From NCBI GenBank assembly GCA_017993055.1, contig JAGONM010000002.1:1-64000 (forward strand): a DNA stretch of 64,000 nt, written 5' to 3'. The notes below the pieces were generated by a model. That model was given only the letters and a program-made list of their open reading frames with translations, ran no database searches and was not told where the DNA came from. The position numbers and the translations under genes were made by a program. The DNA comes from Armatimonadota bacterium. GTDB lineage: Bacteria; Armatimonadota; UBA5829; DTJY01. This document shows, piece after piece, positions 26,843-35,469 of the stretch (positions within the stretch are counted from its first letter, which is position 1; every line of letters begins with the position of its first letter).

Positions 26843-26871
26843 TTGACAGCGGGGGATAACGGGTGTAGACT
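26843..26871 (+). promoter_or_regulatory. Sigma70-type promoter TTGACA-17-TAGACT for the PEP-CTERM gene pair
   Basis: -35 TTGACA at 26843-26848, 17-bp spacer, -10 TAGACT at 26866-26871. Predicted start near 26879, leaving an unusually long leader of about 278 nt before the ATG at 27157. The leader contains hairpin GCTCA-TTTCGG-TGAGC (26898-26913) and GGCCGC/GCGGCC (26917-26922 with 26945-26950). I could not match it to a known riboswitch class. Confidence 0.65.
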
Positions 26872-27156
26872 GCACATGGTACTTAAGGGCAGGAAAAGCT
26901 CATTTCGGTGAGCAAAGGCCGCGCGAGCGCAGAACGACGACGCGGCGGCCGACATCTGTCACAAATCGTTCATTACCGGGAAGGAGAAGGAGTGCGCAGG
27001 CCGAAAGGCTTTCCCCGACATCACCGCACACCTCATCTCCTCGAAAAGTTGCATCATCGCGTCCTGATCTGCGTTTGCCTCACCTGGCGGTTCTGCCGTC
27101 GAGGTGCGGCTTGATTGCAACTACAGTCTGACTGATGAAGGAGGTGAGTCAACAGC

Positions 27157-27702
27157 ATGTCCAAGCATCTGAGATTCACGATCGCCTCGCTCGTTCTAGT
27201 GGTTCTGTGCGCCGGCGCTTCGTTAGCCGCGGGCACTCCCTTGGTACAGTACCTCGGCTTCGATCCCGCGACGTTCACCTACACCTATGAGGTGACTCAA
27301 GGGTACGACGTTCAGCTTCCCCTGGGGGAGTTCGAGGTTGACGCATTCGTGGGAGCGGCTTGGCCCTATACCATGTACGACCCGGTCGAGAACAACTCGT
27401 TCGGCTCATGGAACAAGTCCCAGCCGTGGTGGCAGGAGCCGACCTATGTGGGCTACAAGTGGCTCGGTTCCGTGCCTCCCGGCCCGGTGCTTCAGTACTA
27501 CCAGATGCCGGCCTGGGTGGGGGTCTTCAAGGTAAGCGTTCCGAACACGATGCCGGTCCCGGGCATTGTCATTACCCGACCCGCGGATTACAGCACCACA
27601 TGGACCTACGATCTGCCGGTTCCCGGAATCCCGGAGCCGTCGGGTCTCCTGGTTCTCTTGTCCGGCATCGGCGGAGCCGTTGCGTTCCTGAGACGACGGT
27701 AG
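27157..27702 (+). CDS. PEP-CTERM sorting-domain protein, first of a tandem pair
   Basis: 181 aa from ATG 27157; RBS AGGAGGTGAG upstream. Signal peptide of about 24 residues (ASLAAG). The body is a small, Trp/Tyr-rich, probably beta-rich domain beginning LVQYLGFDPATFTYTYEV. The C-terminus has IPEPSGLLVLLSG, a hydrophobic helix and a final FLRRR: a textbook PEP-CTERM signal for exosortase processing. The next gene encodes a paralogue (YVGFDANTFTYTYQI), so the pair arose by duplication. Likely an exported matrix or surface protein; no enzymatic motif is visible. Confidence 0.88.
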   Translation: MSKHLRFTIASLVLVVLCAGASLAAGTPLVQYLGFDPATFTYTYEVTQGYDVQLPLGEFEVDAFVGAAWPYTMYDPVENNSFGSWNKSQPWWQEPTYVGYKWLGSVPPGPVLQYYQMPAWVGVFKVSVPNTMPVPGIVITRPADYSTTWTYDLPVPGIPEPSGLLVLLSGIGGAVAFLRRR

Positions 27703-27762
27703 GTTTTCGGTTCCTGTTGTTGTAGGAAGCGACTTTCCGAAAGTGAGGAGGTGAGACAGAAT

Positions 27763-28311
27763 ATGAGACGATTAGTGTTGCTTTGTGTTTGTGCGCTGGC
27801 GCTGTGTGCAGTGGGCGCCCAGGCACAGATCTTCCCGAACGTTACGTATGTCGGGTTCGATGCGAATACGTTCACCTACACGTACCAGATAGACTGTCCG
27901 GCCGACAGCACATATCCGTTCGGACAGCTGACCGTGCAGGCTGAGGTGCCCAACTTCGGGATCTACTTCCCGTGGGCCCTCGGGGCAAACACGTTCCCCT
28001 CGACCCTCTGGAACACGGGCACAACCGTGCGGCAGTGGGTGCCGACGCGTAAGGACAACGCCTACTGGCGGGCTGCTACCACGAACGACGTAGTTCCGTC
28101 CGCCACGGCATGGTCCGGCCAGTTCACTCTGGTCGTGCCGAACAGCGCGCCGACGGGTGGGCTCGTGGTCACGATGGACGGCGGGCCGATCAGCACTCAG
28201 GTTGTCGAGAGGACCGTTCCGGGTCCGGCGTTGATTCCCGAGCCGGGTTCGCTCCTGGCCCTCGGCGGTCTGCTCGGCGGTCTCCTGCCGATGATAAGGC
28301 GGCGCAAGTAA
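27763..28311 (+). CDS. PEP-CTERM sorting-domain protein, second of a tandem pair
   Basis: 182 aa from ATG 27763, with GGAGGTGA 8 bp upstream; a GTG at 27751 is in frame but lies inside the RBS. Signal peptide of about 20 residues (GAQAQ). The body is paralogous to the preceding gene, sharing the VGF..ATFTYTY motif and the mid-protein Trp pattern. The PEP-CTERM region is IPEPGSLLALGGL followed by a helix and MIRRRK. The 60-bp gap to the preceding gene indicates one transcript. Confidence 0.88.
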   Translation: MRRLVLLCVCALALCAVGAQAQIFPNVTYVGFDANTFTYTYQIDCPADSTYPFGQLTVQAEVPNFGIYFPWALGANTFPSTLWNTGTTVRQWVPTRKDNAYWRAATTNDVVPSATAWSGQFTLVVPNSAPTGGLVVTMDGGPISTQVVERTVPGPALIPEPGSLLALGGLLGGLLPMIRRRK

Positions 28312-28650
28312 CCCAGCTTTGCGCCACCCGGAGAGACAGCTCGAAGCTGTCCGGTACACAAGGAAAGAGAAACAACGATTCAAGTCGAGCGCCTGTTCCA
28401 CTTGCGGCGTGCAATAACATTCCGTGATGAGGAACAGGCGCTCCGAGTTCGTAGTACCGCAGTTCTCCATGTTGACCCAAGGTTTCATGGCCCTGATATT
28501 GCCAGGGAAACTGCGCGATTCAGCCTCGTAATGCCGTGACTCTGTTACCACAACTCCGGCCGAAGAGTAGGGCAGTCTCGAACAACGCGCGGACCTGGTC
28601 CGCGGAAGCTTAGGAGTTGCGCCATCACGCGTGAGGAAGCCGTAAAATCG
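28312..28650 (+). promoter_or_regulatory. Intergenic region with a 13-bp inverted repeat; otherwise no gene seen
   Basis: The 339-bp gap holds no convincing ORF or tRNA. GAGCGCCTGTTCC (28387-28399) is perfectly repeated inverted at 28431-28443 with a 31-nt spacer, and a small hairpin ACAGCTCGAAGCTGT lies at about 28335. No T-run follows the large repeat. The segment from 28500 to 28640 is the untranslated leader of the gene at 28651; I see no recognisable riboswitch in it. Confidence 0.5.
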
Positions 28651-31257
28651 GTGCGCAGCCGCGCGCATCGCATATGGTTGTCGCTCGTCGCCGTCTTTGT
28701 TCTGCTCTGCGCGGGAGCATGTCACGCCGGTGGCGGTCCGAGAAACGTGGTTCTCGTCATCAACGATGCGAGCAGTGTTTCGCAGGCCGTGGGTGCGTAC
28801 TACCAGGCCAGGCGAGCGATCCCTTCCATCAACATCTGCCGCATCCGCTGTTCGTCCGCCGAGCAGGTCACCCGGGCCGAGTGCGAGGCCGACATCGTCG
28901 CGCCGATCCGCGCTTTCCTCGCGAGCCATCCCGACCCGAACCGGCTGGACTACATCGTCCTCACCAAGGGCATCCCGCTGAAGGCCGTCTACGACTATTC
29001 CTACTTCGCAGGCGCCGTGTCCGTCTCCAGCCTCCTGACGTGCGTTGGCGAGCCGGCGATTACCTATCCGCCGGCCAACCCCTTCGACCCGTACACCGCC
29101 CCGCCGATTGTCAATCCCTGGGGTCCCACCGCCTCGCCCGCCGCGCCGGAGCAGTACTTCACCCACAGCCTGAGCCTGGGCGGCCGACGATTCTACGCCG
29201 TTACGAGACTCGATGCCTACTCTGAGGCCGACATCCGCCGAATGATTGAAGATTCCCTGGCCGCTCAGCCTCTGCAGGGCCTGTTCCTTCTGGACGGGGC
29301 CAGCCCGGCGGCATATCCCGCCCTGAACGACCGGCTGAGGCTGGCAAACGGCGGGATCATCGCAAAGGGCCGTCAGACCTACTACACCGCCGCGGAGTTC
29401 GACTCGCGTGCCAGGGAGTTCGTGGGCGGGCAGCAGGGGTTGATGGGCTACTTCAGTTGGGGAAGCAACGAGACTTACTCATTCACGCAGGCGGCCTACG
29501 TCTCAAACCGGTTTGCGCCTGGCTCGATCGCCGACACCTACGTGTCATTCAGCGGCCGGACATTCAGCTATCCGCCGTCGCCGGGACAGTCGCTGATCGC
29601 CGACCTGATCCCTCTGGGTCTCAGCGGCGGCAACGGGTACGTCTCCGAGCCCAACGCAAACCTGGCGACGTATCCCAATGTGCTCTTCGACCGCTACCTG
29701 AAGGGCTACAACCTGGCCGAGAGCTTTATGGCCGCCACGCCTGAACTCTACTGGAAGGCGGCTACTATCGGCGACCCGCTCATGGCTCCTTACGCGACCC
29801 CGCCGGTCGTGACATTCGACAACCCGAATGACGGCGATACCATCAACGGCTATCTGGTGGTGCATGCGACTGCTTCCGACGACTCCGGTGTTCGGAAGGT
29901 GGAGTTCTTCATAGACGACCAGCTTGTCGCCGAGTGCTCTCATGAGCCCTTTGAGTTCGAATGGGACGCCGGGACTTACTCGCGGGGCCTCCACACGCTC
30001 GAGGCGGTTGCTTATGAGGATACCGCTGTCCGCACCCAGGGCAGCGCGAAGATTCAGGTCCGGCTAGTCGAGTTGCCAGGTGACGTTGCGCTCATCGGGG
30101 ATCTGACCTCGGTGTCCGACGGCCAAACCGTTCGACTCGCATCAAAGACCGTCATCGCGGGCCGCGATGCTTTTGCCGACTGCATCTACGTGTGCGAGTC
30201 CGATCGGAGTTCAGGCATCAAGGTGATCGGTCCGACCGTCGTATCCACAGGGGATCTCGTGGACGTGATCGGGGAGACAGCAACCGTTGCAGGAGAGCGG
30301 TGCATACTTTCGTCTTCTGTCGCGCGTGTGGGTTCTTCGTCCGTTCCTGCTCCCATATACTTGCTCAACCGTGATCTCGGCAATGGCGGCGGTTACCTAT
30401 GCTCAGGACCTCAAGCCGGCGTTTCGAACACGGGATTACTCGTCCGGACCTGCGGTCAGGTTCAGCAACTGGGCAGCGGCTGGTTCGAGATCACCGACAG
30501 GAGCGCGAGATTGTCGGACGGCCTGCTTCGAGTCTCGACGGCCGGGATCTCAGGCGTGCAGATGCCGACGCTTCGGAGCTTCGTGTCGGTCACGGGCGTC
30601 AGCGCACTCGAACTTGTTTCCGGATCTGTTCGACCTGTGCTTCGGGTACGCAGTCCGGGCGATGTCGTTCGCGACCTGACATTCAGCCAACTCGTTGCTC
30701 CGCCCGGCACGGTCATGCCCGTCTGGAACCTGCTCTCGATACCGCGCATGGCTGTCAACCCCGCTGCCGCATCCGTCCTGGCCGGCACGGACTTGGATCT
30801 GGGCCTGTACTCCTGGAATAACTCGTCTCAGAGCAATGTGGCCTACGACTCGGGAGATCCCGATTCATTCCCGCCGCTGTGCCCGGGTGTCGGCGTGTGG
30901 TTCTGCGTCAAACAGCCTTACAGTCTCACGACTAGGGTGATCGCCGGCCAACCCGACAGCGACTTCTGGATAGGCCTGCCGGCTCAAGGTTACTCGCTGA
31001 TCGGACACCCGTTCACCGCGCCGAGCAAGGTGCGGGACTGCCGGATCACCGACGGACGCGAGGTGCTGACGCTCCGCGATGCCGTGACTCGCGGGTGGCT
31101 CTTCCAGGACATCCCGTACTGGAGAAGCGCGGATTCCTCTCTGGCTTCCATAGACGTGATATACGATGAAGACGCCGAGTTCGAGCCGTGGCACGGCTAC
31201 TGGATCGTCACCTATCGCCCGAAGCTTGCCCTGATCATCCCGTCTCCCGCGCGATAG
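28651..31257 (+). CDS. Secreted TIGR03790-type protein with Ig-like and OB-like C-terminal modules
   Basis: 868 aa from GTG 28651 (GAGGAA 12 bp upstream). Signal peptide ends near residue 26 (CHAGG). The first ~370 residues show the pattern of the TIGR03790 family: NDASSVSQAVGAYYQARRAIP, then a VLTKGIPLK motif and an NGYVSEP stretch; the function of that family is unknown. A bacterial Ig-like domain follows at ~385-475 (ATASDDSGVRKVEFFIDD). Residues ~477-675 form the module shared with the proteins at 1285 and 41259 (VSNTGLLVRTCGQV). The last ~190 residues are another beta-rich domain. It may be a cell-surface or secreted hydrolase-like protein; no catalytic residues can be assigned. Confidence 0.8.
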   Translation: MRSRAHRIWLSLVAVFVLLCAGACHAGGGPRNVVLVINDASSVSQAVGAYYQARRAIPSINICRIRCSSAEQVTRAECEADIVAPIRAFLASHPDPNRLDYIVLTKGIPLKAVYDYSYFAGAVSVSSLLTCVGEPAITYPPANPFDPYTAPPIVNPWGPTASPAAPEQYFTHSLSLGGRRFYAVTRLDAYSEADIRRMIEDSLAAQPLQGLFLLDGASPAAYPALNDRLRLANGGIIAKGRQTYYTAAEFDSRAREFVGGQQGLMGYFSWGSNETYSFTQAAYVSNRFAPGSIADTYVSFSGRTFSYPPSPGQSLIADLIPLGLSGGNGYVSEPNANLATYPNVLFDRYLKGYNLAESFMAATPELYWKAATIGDPLMAPYATPPVVTFDNPNDGDTINGYLVVHATASDDSGVRKVEFFIDDQLVAECSHEPFEFEWDAGTYSRGLHTLEAVAYEDTAVRTQGSAKIQVRLVELPGDVALIGDLTSVSDGQTVRLASKTVIAGRDAFADCIYVCESDRSSGIKVIGPTVVSTGDLVDVIGETATVAGERCILSSSVARVGSSSVPAPIYLLNRDLGNGGGYLCSGPQAGVSNTGLLVRTCGQVQQLGSGWFEITDRSARLSDGLLRVSTAGISGVQMPTLRSFVSVTGVSALELVSGSVRPVLRVRSPGDVVRDLTFSQLVAPPGTVMPVWNLLSIPRMAVNPAAASVLAGTDLDLGLYSWNNSSQSNVAYDSGDPDSFPPLCPGVGVWFCVKQPYSLTTRVIAGQPDSDFWIGLPAQGYSLIGHPFTAPSKVRDCRITDGREVLTLRDAVTRGWLFQDIPYWRSADSSLASIDVIYDEDAEFEPWHGYWIVTYRPKLALIIPSPAR

Positions 31258-31268
31258 GGAACGGCCCG

Positions 31269-32117
31269 CTAGTCCAACCGGAACTCGACGCGCACCCGCA
31301 CAGATGACTTCACGGCAACTCCGTCCTTCAACGCGGGCTTGTACGTCCACTGCCGAACCGCATTCTCGGCCGCCCGATCCAGCCTCTTGTCACCCGAACT
31401 CTTCTCAAGCCTGGTCCCTGATATCCGTCCGTCGGTCGCGACCTCTGCTATGAGCGTCACGACTCCCTCGGACCCGTCGTCCCTCGCGTCGCGGGGATAT
31501 GCAGGGCGAGGCTGGCCGGCCGCCTGCGCCCTTCTGGTCTCGCCTCTGGGCGTTGGCGGCTGCTCCGGGCGCGGCTCCCGGATCGGGGGCTTCTCGACGG
31601 GCGGCGGATTTCGAGTCTCCCGCGGCTGATCCTGCTTCGCCGGACCTCCGGCGCCACCTCCGCCTCCCGCGCCCGATGCCGAAGCAGCGCCCGGCCCCGA
31701 TACGTTCGTGCCACCAATACCTGGCGCGGAGCCGACTCCCGACCCCCCACCCAGTGGGCCGGTCGAGGGTGCGGCGCCCGTCTGCTCGGCAATCCCCAGC
31801 ACCTCTGTGACTTGCGGGACCTCCGCCGACGGAACGGCCGCGTGCGTCGGGGTCTTGCTACTGGGTGTGACAGGCGCGGACTTGTGCGGCCTCTGGACCG
31901 GTAGGGCGGGCAGGGCGGCGGAGATGATTCTCGGAGGCTGAACGCGGCTGGTCTCTGCCGCGGCGGCCGGCTCCAGCGTGACGGCTATGCGGGTCTCGAC
32001 GGGGACTGGCGGGCCGGCCAGCACGCGCACCATGACTGCCAGTATCGTCAGGTTGACCGCCGCCGACACAAAGACGCTCGGCAGCATGCCCGCCCAGTTT
32101 GGTCTGTCAGCGCGCAT
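31269..32117 (-). CDS. tonB: TonB family energy-transducing protein
   Basis: 282 aa from ATG 32117, with GGAGG upstream; it overlaps the exbD stop by 11 bp. One N-terminal membrane anchor (~residues 15-35) is followed by a long Pro/Gly/Ala-rich spacer and a TonB C-terminal domain, RPAYPRDARDDGSEGVVTLI through VRQWTYKPALKDG, with the conserved YP and W-x-Y-x-P residues. Role: transmits the proton-motive energy harvested by ExbB/ExbD to outer-membrane receptors. Last gene of the riboswitch-controlled operon. Confidence 0.93.
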   Translation of the reverse strand: MRADRPNWAGMLPSVFVSAAVNLTILAVMVRVLAGPPVPVETRIAVTLEPAAAAETSRVQPPRIISAALPALPVQRPHKSAPVTPSSKTPTHAAVPSAEVPQVTEVLGIAEQTGAAPSTGPLGGGSGVGSAPGIGGTNVSGPGAASASGAGGGGGAGGPAKQDQPRETRNPPPVEKPPIREPRPEQPPTPRGETRRAQAAGQPRPAYPRDARDDGSEGVVTLIAEVATDGRISGTRLEKSSGDKRLDRAAENAVRQWTYKPALKDGVAVKSSVRVRVEFRLD

Positions 32118-32544
32118 CGGAAGCACCCTCCTGGCGGGCGGCTATCACCAGCCTGGAGAACCCCGCCTGCTGGGCGAGCGTCATCGCCCGTACGACCCTT
32201 CCATGCGCCGCCCGGGAGTCGCCTCTGATGGTGACGCGACTTCCGACACCGTGAGATTCGGCATCCTCACTCAGGGCGGTCGCGAGTTGGGAGTCCGTCA
32301 CCGGCACGCCGTCCAGCAGGAACGCGCCCGCGGAGTCTATTCCTACGACCAGTTCGCGCGATTCCGCCGGGGAGACCCTTGCCGCCGATGAGGACGGCAG
32401 TTGGATGCTCATTCCCGCTCCCTTGATGAAAGTCGCCGTCACCATGAAGATGATGAGCAGAACCAGCGCCACGTCCACCAGCGGCACGACGTTGATCTCG
32501 ACCCTCGGTGCCCTTTCGGTTCTGCGCGAGCGGGACAGGCTCAC
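32107..32544 (-). CDS. exbD: Biopolymer transport protein ExbD/TolR family
   Basis: 145 aa from GTG 32544, preceded by GGAGGAGGG; longer frames overlap exbB and are not protein-like. The N-terminus has INVVPLVDVALVLLIIFMV, a single transmembrane helix with the functionally important Asp of ExbD. The periplasmic remainder matches ExbD/TolR. It begins 1 bp after the exbB stop and overlaps tonB. Role: proton-channel partner of ExbB. Confidence 0.94.
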   Translation of the reverse strand: MSLSRSRRTERAPRVEINVVPLVDVALVLLIIFMVTATFIKGAGMSIQLPSSSAARVSPAESRELVVGIDSAGAFLLDGVPVTDSQLATALSEDAESHGVGSRVTIRGDSRAAHGRVVRAMTLAQQAGFSRLVIAARQEGASDAR

Positions 32545-32545
32545 T

Positions 32546-33094
32546 TCAGCCCTCCTCCGCGAGCCACTCGGCCGCGGCCGACTCCCATTCGGCGACGCGC
32601 CTCCCGACCGCCGATGACAGCAGGTGATGCGCGGCCACAGCCGGGATGGCGACCGCCAGGCCCATCGCAGTGGCGACGAGCGCGGTGGCGATACCGCCCG
32701 CAACGACGGACGGGCTCATGTTGTTCTGAGCCTGGATCGCCTGAAATGCTTGTATGATGCCGATGACGGTGCCGAGCAGCCCGACGTAGGGCGCGGTGCT
32801 TCCTATCGCACCGAGGAGCGGCAGGCCGCGCTCCAGCTTCTGCCGCTGAATCGCGATCTCGGCATCGAGGATCGTCAGGATCTGTTCCCGGGCGGCGCCC
32901 TTTCTGCTCTGCATCAGGCGTCTCAAGCCGTTCAGAGGCGACAATGCCGAGCAGTCGCCGGTTGAGAAACGCTTGTCCGACCGGGCCGATCTGATCAGGC
33001 CGACAAACGAGTCCGCGATCAGAGCCCAGGAGACCAGCGAGCCGATCGCCAGTACTATGAGCACAGGGTCTCTCAGAAGATGTTCGAAAGGCAT
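32546..33094 (-). CDS. exbB: MotA/TolQ/ExbB proton channel family protein
   Basis: 182 aa from ATG 33094, which has AAGGTGGAG at the right distance; a GTG at 33106 lies inside that site. Three membrane segments are visible, and the family signature APYVGLLGTVIGIIQAF is present near residues 108-125. The gene follows the receptor gene after 24 bp. Role: forms the inner-membrane proton channel with ExbD that drives TonB. Confidence 0.94.
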   Translation of the reverse strand: MPFEHLLRDPVLIVLAIGSLVSWALIADSFVGLIRSARSDKRFSTGDCSALSPLNGLRRLMQSRKGAAREQILTILDAEIAIQRQKLERGLPLLGAIGSTAPYVGLLGTVIGIIQAFQAIQAQNNMSPSVVAGGIATALVATAMGLAVAIPAVAAHHLLSSAVGRRVAEWESAAAEWLAEEG

Positions 33095-33118
33095 ATCAGA
33101 CTCCACCTTGCGGTCTGA

Positions 33119-35002
33119 CTACCAGTCCGAGTGGACGCCGAACTCGAAGCTGCGTCCCTCAGTGGGGTAGCCTGCTACTTCCTGGCACGAAACGTTGGCA
33201 AGGTTCCTGACGACGAGAAACGGGTTGACGTCCGAGCCGCGGCTCGTCATCGTCAGATCGAAGACGGATCGCCCGGGAAGCATCACCGGCGTCGAGGCCC
33301 AGGTCAGCGGATCGAACGCAAGATCCGGCCGGTCGTCCGTCCATCGTCCGGTCAGCCCGATCTGCCAAGATTGTACCACACTTGAGAGGGTGATGTTTAG
33401 CAGGTTGTGCGGAATGCCGCGCAGGCGCTCGCCGGTCGTCCGGTTCGAGGCGTCTATGTAGGTATATGCGAGAGCCAGGTTCGTCGAGCCGGACAGCCTG
33501 CGGTCCCATGAGATCTCGACTCCCCGCTGGCGCGCGCGTCCGACGTTCTCGTAGGGCGTGGCGGAGTCCGCCTGGATCAGGTCGGTAACTGCGGTGTGGA
33601 AGACCGCCGCATCGAATGTGTCTTTCGCTCTCCGCGCGTTCAGGCCGATCTCGTACTGGCGGCTCTTCTCCGGCCTGAGGTTCGGGTTGCCGCTGTATCC
33701 GGGCCCCCAGGGGCCTGCCGGGTAGTACAACTCCACGAAGTTCGGCGCGCGGAACCCCTCCGCGTAGGAGAGCCTCAGACGGGCATCCGGAGCGACGGCG
33801 TAGCTCAGTCCCGCCCGCGGAGTGATCTTCGCGCCCGCCTGCGAGTGATTGTCGTACCTCGCGCCCAGGACGACGTACGCCTTCGAACCGATGCTCCACC
33901 TGTCCTGCGCGAAGAACGCCAGGTTCGAGACGCCTTCCCTTTGCTCGCTGGGAGCCGCCCCGGTCTCGATGTCTTCGTAGTCGTCGTCCCGGTATTCGCC
34001 GCCAAGCACCCATTGATGCGGGCCGCGGGAGAGGCGGTATGATAACTCGACCGCGTCGGTCTGACCGGTGATCAGGGAATCGTAGACCACCGGGAGGCCC
34101 ATCCAGTCGAACCCCGGCGCGTTGTTGTGGAGTTGCTGATCCATCCGGTAGGCCCGCAGCTCGACCTGCCCGTCGCCCAAGTCCCGCGCGGTGGTCAGGC
34201 TGATGTTGTCGCGGTCCCACCACTGCCGGTCGTCCGGGTCGAAGTACCCTGTGTGATTGGGATCGGCGTTCGGCAGGCCCAGAACGTCGCGGTAGCTCTC
34301 TCCCCTCAGGCGCACATCCCATCCGCCGAGCGATTCCAGGGCGATCCCGGCCGTCAGGTTCGTCGCCGAGTAGTCGCTGTTCGGCCGTACGCCGGAATAG
34401 CATGGGGCCGATGCTGTCAACTGCCAGGACAGGAGCCCTTCGTCGCCGCGCAGGGCCATCGAGCGTTCCGACCGCCCGTTCTCCCCCACGGAAAACGTGG
34501 CGTCTCCTGACTCGCCGGAGGTCTTCTTCGTGATGATGTTGACCACGCCTCCGGTCGCCTCCGAGCCATAGAGGCTTGATACGGGTCCGCGTATGATCTC
34601 GATGCGGGCGATCTCGGAAACGGGAAACTTCGACAGGTCCGTTCCCCCGATGAACGCCGGGCTCGAAACCCTCTGTCCGTCCACCAGGACCAGCACCTGG
34701 TTCGCCTTCGTTCCACGGACGAACGCGACTGCCGCCGCGCCAATCTGGCCGCTTTGGCGCATTGCCACGCCCGGCGCGATCCTGAGTACGTCGGCAGCCG
34801 TCCTTGCCCCCTGGTCTCTGATCTGTTTCGCCGTGACCACGGTCGTTGACGCGATGGACTCGCTCGCCGGCTGGGCGGTTCTCTCGGCGGTGACTACTAT
34901 GACCACGTCGGCCTCATCGGTCTGGGCCGCCGCAAGCGCCGCCAATGCCCAGAGCGCTATCGCCGCGCCAAAACGAAATGCCTTCATTACTCTGAACCCC
35001 AT
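33119..35002 (-). CDS. btuB: TonB-dependent outer-membrane receptor, BtuB-like, cobalamin-riboswitch controlled
   Basis: 627 aa from ATG 35002 (MGFRVMKAF), which has AGGAGGAG 7 nt upstream. The frame is open for another 110 codons upstream, but that part is riboswitch RNA and is not protein. Signal peptide ends LAAAQ. A TonB box-like DEADVVIVV follows, then the plug domain (LVDGQRVSSPAF, ISRIEIIRGPVSSLYGS-type motif with GGVVNIITKK), then a 22-strand barrel ending in an aromatic residue. Substrate assignment to corrinoids rests on the riboswitch and family resemblance. Confidence 0.92.
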   Translation of the reverse strand: MGFRVMKAFRFGAAIALWALAALAAAQTDEADVVIVVTAERTAQPASESIASTTVVTAKQIRDQGARTAADVLRIAPGVAMRQSGQIGAAAVAFVRGTKANQVLVLVDGQRVSSPAFIGGTDLSKFPVSEIARIEIIRGPVSSLYGSEATGGVVNIITKKTSGESGDATFSVGENGRSERSMALRGDEGLLSWQLTASAPCYSGVRPNSDYSATNLTAGIALESLGGWDVRLRGESYRDVLGLPNADPNHTGYFDPDDRQWWDRDNISLTTARDLGDGQVELRAYRMDQQLHNNAPGFDWMGLPVVYDSLITGQTDAVELSYRLSRGPHQWVLGGEYRDDDYEDIETGAAPSEQREGVSNLAFFAQDRWSIGSKAYVVLGARYDNHSQAGAKITPRAGLSYAVAPDARLRLSYAEGFRAPNFVELYYPAGPWGPGYSGNPNLRPEKSRQYEIGLNARRAKDTFDAAVFHTAVTDLIQADSATPYENVGRARQRGVEISWDRRLSGSTNLALAYTYIDASNRTTGERLRGIPHNLLNITLSSVVQSWQIGLTGRWTDDRPDLAFDPLTWASTPVMLPGRSVFDLTMTSRGSDVNPFLVVRNLANVSCQEVAGYPTEGRSFEFGVHSDW

Positions 35003-35035
35003 GTTCCTGCTCCTCCTGGTGATTTGCCACGAACC

Positions 35036-35067
35036 AAAAACCCCTGCCACGCATCGCGACAGGGGTT
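35036..35067 (-). terminator. Intrinsic terminator of the riboswitch expression platform
   Basis: On the minus strand AACCCCTG (from 35067-35060) pairs with CAGGGGTT (35046-35039), followed by a run of five T (35040-35036). It lies between the cobalamin aptamer and the receptor's RBS, so it can switch transcription of the whole btuB-exbB-exbD-tonB operon on or off. Confidence 0.88.
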
Positions 35068-35119
35068 GCAGATATGGTCGGTAAACCGACTGACCCGCAC
35101 CACATTTCCCGCGAAGTGG

Positions 35120-35285
35120 TGTCGTGATCCAGATCAGGTCCGGTCTCCTGGCTTCCGCGTCGTCCTCCGCGCGCGCCTTCCCGTCCGTGCGGACAGTGGC
35201 CTGTTGCGCGCCTCGTCGGCGGTTACAGTTGCGGGGCAGCGCCGGACTCTCACCGGCTTCCCAAACATACCCGACTGGCACGTAT
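35120..35285 (-). promoter_or_regulatory. Cobalamin (AdoCbl) riboswitch
   Basis: Read on the minus strand the element has the hallmark blocks in order: GGGAAGCCGGTGAGAGTCC, the B12-box-like GCGCTGCCCCGCAACTGTAA, GCCACTGTCC, GGGAAGGCG and the 3' block GAAGCCAGGAGACCGGACC. These define the cobalamin riboswitch family. It is preceded by a strong promoter (35304-35332) and followed by an intrinsic terminator at 35036-35067, so corrinoid binding should cause early termination. Edges are approximate. Confidence 0.95.
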
Positions 35286-35303
35286 TCGATTGCGAACAAG
35301 CGG

Positions 35304-35332
35304 ATTCTACACCCGTCGTCCGGTGTTGTCAA
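35304..35332 (-). promoter_or_regulatory. Promoter of the riboswitch/TonB operon (TTGACA-17-TAGAAT)
   Basis: Minus strand: perfect -35 TTGACA at 35332-35327, 17-bp spacer, -10 TAGAAT at 35309-35304. Predicted start near 35297, just before the aptamer. It diverges from the rpoZ promoter 16 bp away. Confidence 0.85.
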
Positions 35333-35347
35333 GCAGATTCATGGAAG

Positions 35348-35377
35348 TTGACATGGAAGACCAACAGAGCATATAAT
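35348..35377 (+). promoter_or_regulatory. Consensus promoter of the rpoZ-dnaJ-prmA gene run (TTGACA-18-TATAAT)
   Basis: Perfect consensus hexamers: TTGACA at 35348-35353 and TATAAT at 35372-35377, with an 18-bp spacer. Predicted start near 35385, about 85 nt before the rpoZ ATG. Confidence 0.88.
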
Positions 35378-35469
35378 GAAATATTGCCGGGAGAGAGCTT
35401 CCTGCCGGTGGCACATAGAGTAAGACAGCCGGCCGCGCCGGCGTTTCGCAATACGAAAGGCGGTCTTAG

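Noticed and set aside
26880-26950. c-di-GMP-I riboswitch in the PEP-CTERM leader
   Set aside because: Only a loose resemblance (AAA loops beside a hairpin); the near-invariant GACGCAAAGCC block is missing.
28330-28400. Possible tRNA suggested by GATTCAAGTCGAG resembling a T-loop
   Set aside because: No acceptor stem, D-arm or anticodon arm can be formed around it.
35003-35332. Upstream 110-codon extension of the TonB receptor frame
   Set aside because: The extension is the translated antisense-looking product of the cobalamin riboswitch and its terminator; ATG 35002 has a good RBS and begins a signal peptide.
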